Positions 15,371 to 21,353 of a DNA stretch of 21,353 nucleotides are shown here, piece by piece. The notes below the pieces were generated by a model. That model did no database searches, was not told the origin of the DNA, and saw only the letters and a program-made list of their open reading frames with translations. This DNA comes from DASVXQ01 sp046727955 (GTDB lineage Bacteria; Actinomycetota; CALGFH01), in assembly GCA_046727955.1 (NCBI GenBank), contig JBKPDO010000055.1:1-21353 (forward strand), in the 5' to 3' direction. Made by a program: the position numbers and the translations under genes. Numbering within the stretch: position 1 is the stretch's first letter; each line of letters opens with the position of its first letter.

Positions 15371-15510
15371 TCATGGCGGTGCCAGGAGCCACCCGAGGGC
15401 CGGGGGCAGCTGCTGCTCCCACCACAGCTGGTCGTGGCCACCAACCCACTCGTGGAGCAACAGTCCAGCCCGGCGCGCCGCAGACGCTCGGCCCACTGCC
15501 GGGTCACCCG
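15371..15510 (-). pseudogene. Esterase/alpha-beta hydrolase, C-terminal tail
   Basis: The reverse strand reads PRVTRQWAERLRRAGLD, shifts one frame near 15468 and continues LLHEWVGGHDQLWWEQQLPP, ALGWLLAP before a stop at 15371-15373. The RLRxAG...GGHDxxxWxxxLPxALxWL pattern is the end of esterase-D-like alpha/beta hydrolases, with the catalytic His in GGHD. The rest of the enzyme is absent. Confidence 0.55.
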
Positions 15511-15844
15511 TGGTTTGTGTCTGACTTCGTGTTAGAGATCTGGCTTGGGATCAGCCAACATCTGCTTGGGTCGCTGACCCGAGGAGGGAGAGCTGATCAT
15601 CCCCAAGGGTGCTTGACGCGCTGCACCGGCGCGATGCCGAGGCGGCCCTGCCTTGGCTCCTGCTCAGCGTGCGAGCGTCGTGGCCAACCGTGGTGGTGCC
15701 GGCAGTTGACACCATTCGACATTCGACCGCGGGGCAGGCATCGAGCCGCCGGAGCCAGACCTACCTATAACGACTTGGTGCGCGATTGAGGCTGGGCGTG
15801 GCGGCTTGGCGGGCCCGGCCGGTGGAAGGAACGCGGTTCCGCCA
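15511..15844. other. Intergenic stretch, no supported gene
   Basis: A forward frame reads VLDALHRRDAEAALPWLLLS and RASWPTVVVPAVDTIRHS from 15610, with protein-like composition but no start or family I know. GAGGAGGGAG at 15582-15591 looks like a ribosome binding site, without a good ATG behind it. Nothing else stands out. Confidence 0.35.
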
Positions 15845-16813
15845 TTACTCATTTCGCTGAGCCGACTGGGTCAGTGCTTCCGCGAGTCTGCTCACCGCGG
15901 CACGGAGCTCTGGAGGACGGCGCACGGTGAACGGCCAGCCGAGCCGAGCGATCTCGCGGGCGGCGGCGTCGAGGTCGTTGGTCTGCGCGCGCAGCAGCAC
16001 GCCTCCCTCGACCTGCGCGGGCTCGCCGATCGTGCGGGGGATGCGCCGTCGCGCCTCCCCGAGCGTCGTCTGGAAGACCACCTCGATCTCGGTCCCCCAC
16101 GGGGCTCCGGCGATCGATCGGGCGACGTGGTCAGCGGCATCGAAGCCGTCGGGCACGGCCACCGGATCGGGACGGGTCTCCGCCTCCGACACGCGATCGA
16201 CGCGGAACGTGCGGACCTCCCCCGTGCGGTCGTCGTGCGCCGCCAGGTACCAGCGCCCCGAATGGAACACCAGGCCGTATGGGGCGACGACGCGGTCGCG
16301 TTCGGCTCCACCCGGCGTGGCGTACCGGATCCGAGCTCGCCGCCTGGTTCTGATAGCGTGCGCGAGGGTGAGCGCCACCTGCGTGGCGGGCGGGGTCGCT
16401 CGGGACGAGGCCCAGATCGTCGTCAGGCTCTCCTGGAGGGCCGCGACCCGGTCTCGAAGGTCGGTGGGCAGCACGCGCAGGATCTTCGCCAGCGCCTCAT
16501 CCAGGCCCGACCCCTGGGTCGCGATGCCCGTGTGACGGGCAGCGACGAGGCCGAGCACAACCGCCGCCGCCTCGTCGTCGGTCAGCATCAGCGGCGGCAG
16601 CTTGTAGCCCGGTCGCAGGCGGTACCCGCCATAGGGGCCCCGTTCGGCCTCGACTGGGATCCCGAGTTCCTCGAGCTTGACCGCGTACCGGCGGACCGTG
16701 CGCGGATCGACCTCCAGCCGCTCCGCGAGCTCTGGTCCGCTCACTCGGCCCCGAGCCTGCAGGACCTCGAGCATCGCGAGGAGTCGCGTCGCAGGGCGCG
16801 ACGCTCCCGACAT
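15845..16813 (-). CDS. WYL-domain HTH transcriptional regulator (YafY/PafC-like)
   Basis: An intact gene of 322 residues. ATG 16813 is chosen because GGAGG lies 9 nt upstream and MSGASRPATRLLAMLEVLQA is the family N-terminus. Residues 1-60 form a winged HTH (GRVSGPELAERLEVDPRTVR). The WYL domain in the middle has RVVAPYGLVFHSGRWYLAAH and DDRTGEVRTFRVDRV, and a WCX-like C-terminal part (ARLGWPFTVRRPPELR) closes the protein. Such regulators bind DNA as dimers and sense a small ligand or nucleic acid. It is divergent from the epoxide hydrolase gene across 128 bases, so it probably regulates that gene and itself. The sequence is undamaged. Confidence 0.9.
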   Translation of the reverse strand: MSGASRPATRLLAMLEVLQARGRVSGPELAERLEVDPRTVRRYAVKLEELGIPVEAERGPYGGYRLRPGYKLPPLMLTDDEAAAVVLGLVAARHTGIATQGSGLDEALAKILRVLPTDLRDRVAALQESLTTIWASSRATPPATQVALTLAHAIRTRRRARIRYATPGGAERDRVVAPYGLVFHSGRWYLAAHDDRTGEVRTFRVDRVSEAETRPDPVAVPDGFDAADHVARSIAGAPWGTEIEVVFQTTLGEARRRIPRTIGEPAQVEGGVLLRAQTNDLDAAAREIARLGWPFTVRRPPELRAAVSRLAEALTQSAQRNE

Positions 16814-16941
16814 CGCCAGTGACCTCCTCTCATGTGTCGCAGAGTCTACCGCGAGATGAGGACTAAAACCGTCCGGATCTACCACTACAGTGCGTGGCGA
16901 CCGCCGCGACCGGCGCGGCGACCCAGCAAGGAGACGTCGCC
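16814..16941. promoter_or_regulatory. Divergent promoter region of the WYL regulator and epoxide hydrolase
   Basis: Candidate -10 elements are TACAGT at 16886-16891 for the hydrolase and TAGACT (reverse strand, near 16845) for the regulator; -35 elements are poor. CCTCAT and ATGAGAGG form a loose inverted pattern around the regulator -10, a possible operator. Confidence 0.4.
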
Positions 16942-18096
16942 ATGACGGACACGAAGCGCTCAGGTGAGGAGGTCCGTCCGTTCCGGATCGAGGTGCCCGA
17001 GGCCGACCTCGACGACCTTCGCGAGCGGCTCGCCAGGACCCGCTGGCCGGACGAGCTGCCGGACGTCGGATGGCGCTACGGGGTGCCGCTCGGCTACGTG
17101 AAGGAGATGGCCGAGTACTGGCGCACCCGGTACGACTGGCGCGCGCACGAGGCGCGGCTGAACGCGTTCCCGCAGTTCACGACGACGGTCGATGGGACGA
17201 ATGTGCACTTCATCCACGTTCGCTCGCCCGAACCGGATGCGTTGCCGCTCATCCTCACACACGGCTGGCCAGGCTCGATCGCGGAGTTCCTCGACGTGAT
17301 CGAACCGCTCACCGATCCGCGGGCGCACGGCGGCGACCCGACGGACGCGTTCGACGTCGTGGTCCCCTCGATCCCCGGGTACGGGTTCTCTGGACCAACG
17401 CACGAGACAGGGTGGGACACCGCGCGGGTCGCGAAGGCGTGGGACCAGCTCATGAAGCGCCTCGGGTATGAGCGGTACGGCGCTCACGGCGGCGACGCCG
17501 GCGCGCTCGTCTCCCGAGAGCTCGGGATCCTAAAGCCAATCGGACTCGTGGGCGTGCACGTGCTGCAGATCTTCGCCTTCCCCTCGGGCGATCCTGGCGA
17601 GATGGAGGACCTGTCCGAATACGATCGAGCGGCGCTGCAGATCCTCTCCGGGTTCGAGGATCGGGCGGGGTACCTGAAGATTCAACAGACCCGTCCGCAG
17701 ACGCTCGCGTACGGGCTCACCGACTCGCCGGCCGGCCAGCTTGCCTGGAACAGCGAGCTGTTCACGGGGTTCGGCGGCGAGAGCGTCGACGCCGTCGACC
17801 GCGACCGGTTCCTCACGCACGTGATGCTGTACTGGCTCACGATGACGGCGGGCTCATCGGCGCGCGAGTACTACGAGGACGCTCGCACCGGCGCCGGCTA
17901 CCGGGATCTGCCGAACACGGTGCCGACCGGTGTGGCAGTGTTTGAGAATGACTTCCACACGATGCGGCGCTTCGCCGAGCGCGCGAACAACATCGTCCAC
18001 TGGTCCGTGTTCGACCGGGGCGGGCACTTCGCCGCGATGGACGCGCCGGACCTGCTGATCGGCGATCTCCGGGAATTCTTCCGGCCCCTCCGGTAG
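16942..18096 (+). CDS. Epoxide hydrolase with EHN domain (alpha/beta hydrolase)
   Basis: An intact gene of 384 residues. ATG 16942 is preceded by AAGGAG at 8 nt. The EHN domain is at about residues 10-110 (FRIEVPEADLDDLRERLART, RWPDELPDVGW). The oxyanion motif HGWPGS is at 107-112. The nucleophile elbow GGDAG at 183-187 makes Asp185 the likely nucleophile, and the catalytic His is in GGHFAAMDAPD (about 362). This domain order is that of microsomal-type epoxide hydrolases, which convert epoxides to vicinal diols through an ester intermediate. There is no signal peptide or membrane anchor, so it is cytosolic. Ser is not the nucleophile, so it is not an ordinary lipase. It is probably controlled by the divergent WYL regulator. 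It ends 22 bases before a strong hairpin. The sequence is undamaged. Confidence 0.92.
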   Translation: MTDTKRSGEEVRPFRIEVPEADLDDLRERLARTRWPDELPDVGWRYGVPLGYVKEMAEYWRTRYDWRAHEARLNAFPQFTTTVDGTNVHFIHVRSPEPDALPLILTHGWPGSIAEFLDVIEPLTDPRAHGGDPTDAFDVVVPSIPGYGFSGPTHETGWDTARVAKAWDQLMKRLGYERYGAHGGDAGALVSRELGILKPIGLVGVHVLQIFAFPSGDPGEMEDLSEYDRAALQILSGFEDRAGYLKIQQTRPQTLAYGLTDSPAGQLAWNSELFTGFGGESVDAVDRDRFLTHVMLYWLTMTAGSSAREYYEDARTGAGYRDLPNTVPTGVAVFENDFHTMRRFAERANNIVHWSVFDRGGHFAAMDAPDLLIGDLREFFRPLR

Positions 18097-18118
18097 CGCC
18101 CAGTAGGCGACGGGCTAC

Positions 18119-18159
18119 GGGGAGAACGCGGAGTCCGGTGGCGACTCCACGTTCTCCCC
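18119..18159 (+). terminator. Strong hairpin after the epoxide hydrolase gene
   Basis: GGGGAGAACG pairs with CGTTCTCCCC, and GGAGTC with GACTCC, giving a 16-bp stem with one mismatch and a 7-nt loop, followed by CGATTTCT. It lies 22 bases after the stop codon. Confidence 0.75.
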
Positions 18160-18310
18160 CGATTTCTCCCCGCAGGGACCGACCGGATCCGCGGACGAAC
18201 CCGTGGGTGCCAGATATTCGGTCACAGCATGCGACCTGCGCATCCGTACGGATCAGCCCAGCGGCTTCGACCCCGACCGCCACCCGGGGACCGCCATCCG
18301 ATCCTGCAGG

Positions 18311-18358
18311 TCAGCTGCGCAGCCCGAGCCGGCGCAGCTGCCGGTCCAGCCAGCCGTG
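18311..18358 (-). pseudogene. Multi-repeat HTH protein (GF-DL-YL family), copy 4, last 15 residues
   Basis: HGWLDRQLRRLGLRS-stop matches the very end of copy 1 (RAWLRRQMTELGIP-stop). It is cut off two bases before the left end of the IS6 element, so the gene was interrupted there. Its upstream part does not reappear at the other side of the IS. The short length limits confidence. Confidence 0.35.
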
Positions 18359-18360
18359 AC

Positions 18361-19181
18361 GGCTCTGTTGCGTTCGCCATGACCGCGTCTGAGCGGCGAG
18401 ACTGTCGCCATGAGACCTCGCCGCCCTCGCTCTGCTCCCCTCCCACGGTCCGCCTTCGCCGGTTTCCGGTTCCCACCCGACGTGATCGTCGTCGCGGTGC
18501 GCTGGTATCTGCGGTTCGGCCTGTCCTCCCGCGACGTCGAGGAGCTGCTCACCGAGCGCGGCGTCGAAGTCGACCATGTCATCGTCTACCGCTGGGTGCA
18601 GCGGTTCACGCCGCTGTTGGCCGGCGCCGCCCGGCCCTGCCGCCACCGGCCCGGGGATCGCTGGTTCGTGGACGAGACCTATGTGAAGGTCGCTGGCCGG
18701 TGGCGCTACGTCTACCGGGCGATTGACCAGTTCGGGCAGGTCATCGACGTGTTCATGTCGCGACAACGCCACGCACGGGCGGCTCGCCAGTTCTTCGAAC
18801 AGGCCGTCGGCACGACGAAGGTGGCCCCGTTCAGGTGGTGACCGACCGAGCGGCGACGTACCCGATCGTGCTCGAGGACTTACTGCCGGCGGCTTGGCAT
18901 TGCACCGAGCGGTACGCCAACAACCGGGTTGAGGCTGACCATGGGCGGCTGAAGTCGCGGCTGCGGCCGATGCGTGGCCTCAAGCAGGACCGCAACGCCA
19001 GCGTGGTCGTCGTTGGCCATGCCTTCGTCCAGAACATTCGCCAGGGACACTACGAGCTGGCCACCGGGGAGCCGACGAACCGGCGGGTGGCCGTCGCGTT
19101 CGACGAGCCGGCCATGGCGATCTGAACCAGACGGAGATCGCAGCTTCACCACGCCTTGCCTCCGCGTAACGCAACAGCGCC
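18361..19181 (+). mobile_element. IS6-family insertion sequence, nearly complete
   Basis: The left end GGCTCTGTTGCGTT (18361-18374) and the right end AACGCAACAGCGCC (19168-19181) are 14-bp inverted repeats with one mismatch. The 821-bp length is typical of IS6. No 8-bp target duplication is visible (GCCGTGAC left, CCTCGAAA right), so one side was changed after insertion. It contains one transposase gene. Confidence 0.85.
18410..19125 (+). pseudogene. IS6-family DDE transposase, one frameshift
   Basis: ATG 18410 starts MRPRRPRSAPLPRSAFAGFR; the N-terminal HTH region WYLRFGLSSRDVEELL follows. The catalytic residues are the D in WFVDETYVKV, the D in VVTDRAATYP and the E in NNRVEADHGRLK, so the DDE triad is complete. 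At about 18829 one base is missing between TKVAPF and VVTDRA. Adding it gives 717 bases, 239 codons (238 residues), the usual IS6 length. The protein catalyses replicative transposition and cointegrate formation. If the missing base is a sequence error, the gene is functional. Confidence 0.85.
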
Positions 19182-19185
19182 CCTC

Positions 19186-19312
19186 GAAATCCCTATCGAT
19201 CGCACTCGATGGCCGAAGAGCAAGGCTTCGGCGCGGCCGCTCATCGTTGCACTGCCGCACGTACTCGTCGAGAACACGTTCAAGGTGACGTCGACCCCAG
19301 ATGAGCTTCCCA
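19186..19312 (-). pseudogene. rve/IS481-like transposase, C-terminal tail
   Basis: LIWGRRHLERVLDEYVRQCN and DERPRRSLALRPSSAIDRDF match the end of the 1542-2614 transposase (LIVGRRHLEQVPGVYIEHYN, RHRPHRALALQ). The HYN-to-QCN change and other differences show a related but separate element. It ends beside the right end of the IS6 element. It is inactive. Confidence 0.65.
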
Positions 19313-19437
19313 GCAGCACGCCGACCGGCGCCGCGTCATGAGGAAGGACCGAACCACCGGCGGACCATCACTTGACCCAGCCCTCGCTGCTCAGCGTCCC
19401 CGGCCGAGTTTCTGATTCCCTATGGAGGTTGGGGTTG

Positions 19438-20880
19438 TCAAGCGGGCCGGGGGGCCGGCTTGACGTTGCGGTCGTGCCGACCAAGACTGGCCGGCGGGGA
19501 GGGTCGCCTCGTTGCGCCTTGAGCGCCTGTAGCACGTCCTGCGAGGACTTGCTGAGGGGCCTTCCCCTTCGTTTTGCTGCTGCGCCGACGGCGGCGGACC
19601 TCCTCAGGGACGGTCCAGCGCTCGGCGATGATCTGCTTGGCCTGTTGGGGAGTGACGGGAGTGCCGTCGGTGTCGCACAGCACGTAGGGCATGCCCCGGT
19701 CCATGACCGTCCAGGCCCGCTCGGCCAGGTGCGCGGCGACCACGCAGAGCGCGCCGAGGTGATCCTTGCCGCGCTGGACCATCTGCACGTAGTACAGGCG
19801 GGCGAGCTGGGGATCCAGGCGGCGGGCGGTGTCGGCGGCGCGGACCAGGGCGGTGCGCAGCAGCCGGTTGCCGGCCTTGGAGATGGGCTGGCCCTTGCGG
19901 TCGGTGTTGCCGGTCTCGGACGCGCGTGGGGCCAGGCCGGTGAACGATCGGAACCTGGCCGCGGTGGGGAACCGGTGGGCGTCGCCCATGGTGGCGGTCA
20001 GGGCGGGGCCGCCGACCTGGGCCAGGCCGGGCAGCGAGCGGGCCAGGCCAAGCGGGTCGACCCAGCGGTAGCAGTGCTCCCGCTGGGCAGCGTGGCGGTC
20101 GAGCTCGGCTTGGGTGGCGCGCAGCAGCCGGACCTCGGTTGCGACCTCGGCGGCCAGGTCGGTAACGGCCACCGCGGGATGGTCGGCGTACAGCTCCAGC
20201 GAGGCGCGGGCGGCTTGGAGCCACTGAGCGGCACGCTGGGCGCCCTGCTGGCCGTGCGAGGCCTTGGCGATCAGCCGGCCAAGCCGGGCCTGGCCACACC
20301 GCAGCAGTGCGTAGGGGTCGCCGCCGGTGCCCTCCAGCACCGCCAGGTCGGCATGGCCGAGGTCACCGACCAGTGGGCTGATGGGCAGCAGTTGGCGGAC
20401 CAGGTCCTTGATGCGACGCTTGTGATCGGCTGCTTGCTGGGTGAGCCGGTCGCAGGCGCGCACGCGGCGGTCCAGCGCGGCCCGCTCAGCCCCGGGCAGT
20501 TGGAGTGGGTGCAGCCCGGCCGGGTCGACCAGCGGCAGCCGCGCCAGGGTGTCGGCGTCGATACCGCCTGCCTTGGCCTGCCGCGACAGCACCCGGCGCA
20601 GGTCATGCGCCTTGGCCGAGCTGACCCGGTACATGATGTGCCCGCGGCTGGCGAAGAACACCGCGATCGGCAGCCAGGAGGGCCCGGTCGGCTCCAGCAC
20701 CACCTCCAGGCACGTCCCCGGCGCCGCCCCGGCCAGGGCGCCCCCCTCGACTTCGGCCAAGCTCTCCACGGTCGGCACCGCCTTGCGCCGGCACACGATG
20801 GTGCCGGCGCCATCCAGCACCCGCACGGTGTGGGCGCTGGTGATGCCCAGGTCGATCCCAACCAGCCGCCGGTCGCCCAT
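19438..20880 (-). CDS. IS110-family DEDD transposase
   Basis: An intact gene of 480 residues. ATG 20880 has AAGGAGG 5 nt upstream. The N-terminal RuvC-like DEDD domain has VGIDLG (Asp10), VVLEPTG (Glu63) and AGGIDADTLA (Asp108 and Asp110). The C-terminal Transposase_20 domain has SLPGLAQVGGPALTATMGDA, FRSFTGLAPRASETGNTDRK and QPISKAGNRLLRTAL, with the conserved serine in ISKAGNR. It acts as a recombinase guided in this family by a bridge RNA encoded in the element's own non-coding end. The tail after EEVRRRRRSSKTKGK is longer and more basic than usual. There are no frame defects, so it is the only transposase in the window that looks active as it stands. Confidence 0.92.
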   Translation of the reverse strand: MGDRRLVGIDLGITSAHTVRVLDGAGTIVCRRKAVPTVESLAEVEGGALAGAAPGTCLEVVLEPTGPSWLPIAVFFASRGHIMYRVSSAKAHDLRRVLSRQAKAGGIDADTLARLPLVDPAGLHPLQLPGAERAALDRRVRACDRLTQQAADHKRRIKDLVRQLLPISPLVGDLGHADLAVLEGTGGDPYALLRCGQARLGRLIAKASHGQQGAQRAAQWLQAARASLELYADHPAVAVTDLAAEVATEVRLLRATQAELDRHAAQREHCYRWVDPLGLARSLPGLAQVGGPALTATMGDAHRFPTAARFRSFTGLAPRASETGNTDRKGQPISKAGNRLLRTALVRAADTARRLDPQLARLYYVQMVQRGKDHLGALCVVAAHLAERAWTVMDRGMPYVLCDTDGTPVTPQQAKQIIAERWTVPEEVRRRRRSSKTKGKAPQQVLAGRATGAQGATRRPSPPASLGRHDRNVKPAPRPA

Positions 20881-21084
20881 TGCTGCCTCCTTGTGGTGGC
20901 GGCCTCCTGCTCCGGCGGCCCTTGAGGGCAGCGCTCCACGACCACGGTCCCAAGGCGACGGCATCGGCTGTCGCAACCGACGACGGCTCCCACTCATGTG
21001 CTGCAACCGGCCCCGACCCGGTCGGGTCGGGCCACTTCCCTCATCCGGGGCATCCGTGGCCGGCCAAGGGTGGCAATCAGAAAC
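20881..21084 (-). ncRNA. Possible IS110 bridge-RNA leader
   Basis: About 204 non-coding bases lie between the transposase start and the subterminal repeat, on the 5' side, where IS110-group elements (for example IS621) encode their bridge RNA. The 3' side has only 30 bases, too few. CCGACCCGGTCGGGTCGG at 21015-21032 can fold into a strong stem. I cannot identify the target- and donor-binding loops. Confidence 0.4.
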
Positions 21085-21287
21085 ACGAGGCGTGGCGCAC
21101 GCGCCGTCCTCAGAACCCAACTCAACGCCACCCCCGGAACCAGCCGGGATGCTTATGCAACCCTGAGACCTCGGCGTGATCAAGCACCGGAGTCCCTTAC
21201 ATGAACCCAACGGGCATCACCCGCCGCGACCCCGGCATGTTTGCCCACTGGCAGTTGAACCGCGCGGCCTGGTGATCAGGGCGACAA
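21085..21287. other. Flank between IS110 and the intron core
   Basis: A short frame at 21201-21275 reads MNPTGITRRDPGMFAHWQLN and RAAW-stop just before the intron core, with no clear ribosome binding site. I do not recognise it; it could be the tail of an intron-encoded protein. Nothing else was seen. Confidence 0.3.
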
Positions 21288-21353
21288 GAGCCCGGTGAGC
21301 CGAGAGGCTCACGCCGGGATCTGTGGGAGCCGGGGGGTGCAACTCCCCCCGGC
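21288..21353 (+). ncRNA. Group II intron domain V and start of domain VI
   Basis: GAGCCCGGTGAGCCGAGAGG and CTCACGCCGGGATC make a 34-nt domain V: the AGC catalytic triad at its 5' side, a GAGA (GNRA) tetraloop, and an AC bulge in the 3' strand. TGTGGGAGCC and then GGGGGG/CCCCCC form the domain VI hairpin, cut by the window edge at 21353. The branch-point A and the 3' splice site lie beyond. Domain V is the most conserved part of the ribozyme, so the call is strong. No reverse transcriptase is seen upstream within the window; the intron is either an ORF-less or truncated copy. Confidence 0.85.

Larger units (their letters stand above)
19408..21084 (-). mobile_element. IS110-family element with subterminal inverted repeats
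   Basis: GTTTCTGATTCCC (19408-19420) and, on the other strand, GTTTCTGATTGCC (21084-21072) are 12 of 13 identical and bracket the transposase gene. IS110-group elements usually lack terminal repeats; subterminal ones are typical of the IS1111 group. The exact ends cannot be set without the empty site. Confidence 0.65.

Noticed and set aside
16960..17487. 175-codon reverse frame inside the epoxide hydrolase gene
   Set aside because: It is the antisense shadow of a clearly coding gene.
18828..18841. Programmed frameshift in the IS6 transposase
   Set aside because: IS6 elements use a single frame, no slippery heptamer is present, and one missing base explains it.
19372..20925. 517-codon forward open frame across the IS110 element
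   Set aside because: It is antisense to the IS110 transposase, whose catalytic motifs are clear on the reverse strand.

Overview
The window is high-GC DNA that most resembles an actinomycetote, probably an uncultured soil lineage. It carries a mycothiol-dependent MDMPI-family gene, actinobacterial-looking hypothetical genes, a likely leaderless promoter, and G/C-rich third codon positions throughout. No rRNA, complete tRNA or CRISPR array was found.

Layout. Positions 1-1530 are a gene graveyard: scraps of a GT2 glycosyltransferase, a VOC/glyoxalase protein and a LuxR regulator, then a frameshifted periplasmic-binding-protein gene. Positions 1521-3278 hold a frameshifted rve-type transposase, a broken gene of a multi-repeat HTH family and an IS5-like transposase tail. 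Positions 3313-5480 carry an intact quinone-oxidoreductase-type dehydrogenase and an RraA-family gene broken by a 25-bp triplication plus one deletion. Positions 5939-8601 contain a broken MDMPI gene, a second HTH-repeat copy, two IS6 transposase tails and a truncated D-aminoacylase. Positions 8708-10505 hold three small genes: a secreted protein, a conserved hypothetical with a likely leaderless promoter, and a cupin. Positions 10741-11579 hold a third HTH-repeat copy between two inverted copies of a structured repeat. Positions 11791-15510 carry a secreted BNR-repeat (sialidase-like) protein, a DUF5131 fragment, a frameshifted beta-propeller lipoprotein-like gene and an esterase scrap. Positions 15845-18159 are the healthiest part: a WYL regulator divergent from an epoxide hydrolase that ends in a strong hairpin. 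Positions 18311-21353 are mobile DNA: a fourth HTH-repeat scrap, a nearly complete IS6 element, an rve transposase tail, an intact IS110 element with a possible bridge-RNA leader, and a group II intron domain V at the right edge.

There is no single working operon. The window reads as an accessory region shaped by repeated insertion and deletion. Eight or more genes are interrupted by exactly one missing or extra base, often in a G/C run, and restoring that base gives a whole number of codons in several of them. Some of these may therefore be consensus sequence errors rather than decay. The most unusual items are the four-fold occurrence of a modular HTH-repeat protein family beside mobile elements, the inverted structured repeats that bracket one copy, and the group II intron catalytic core at the edge.
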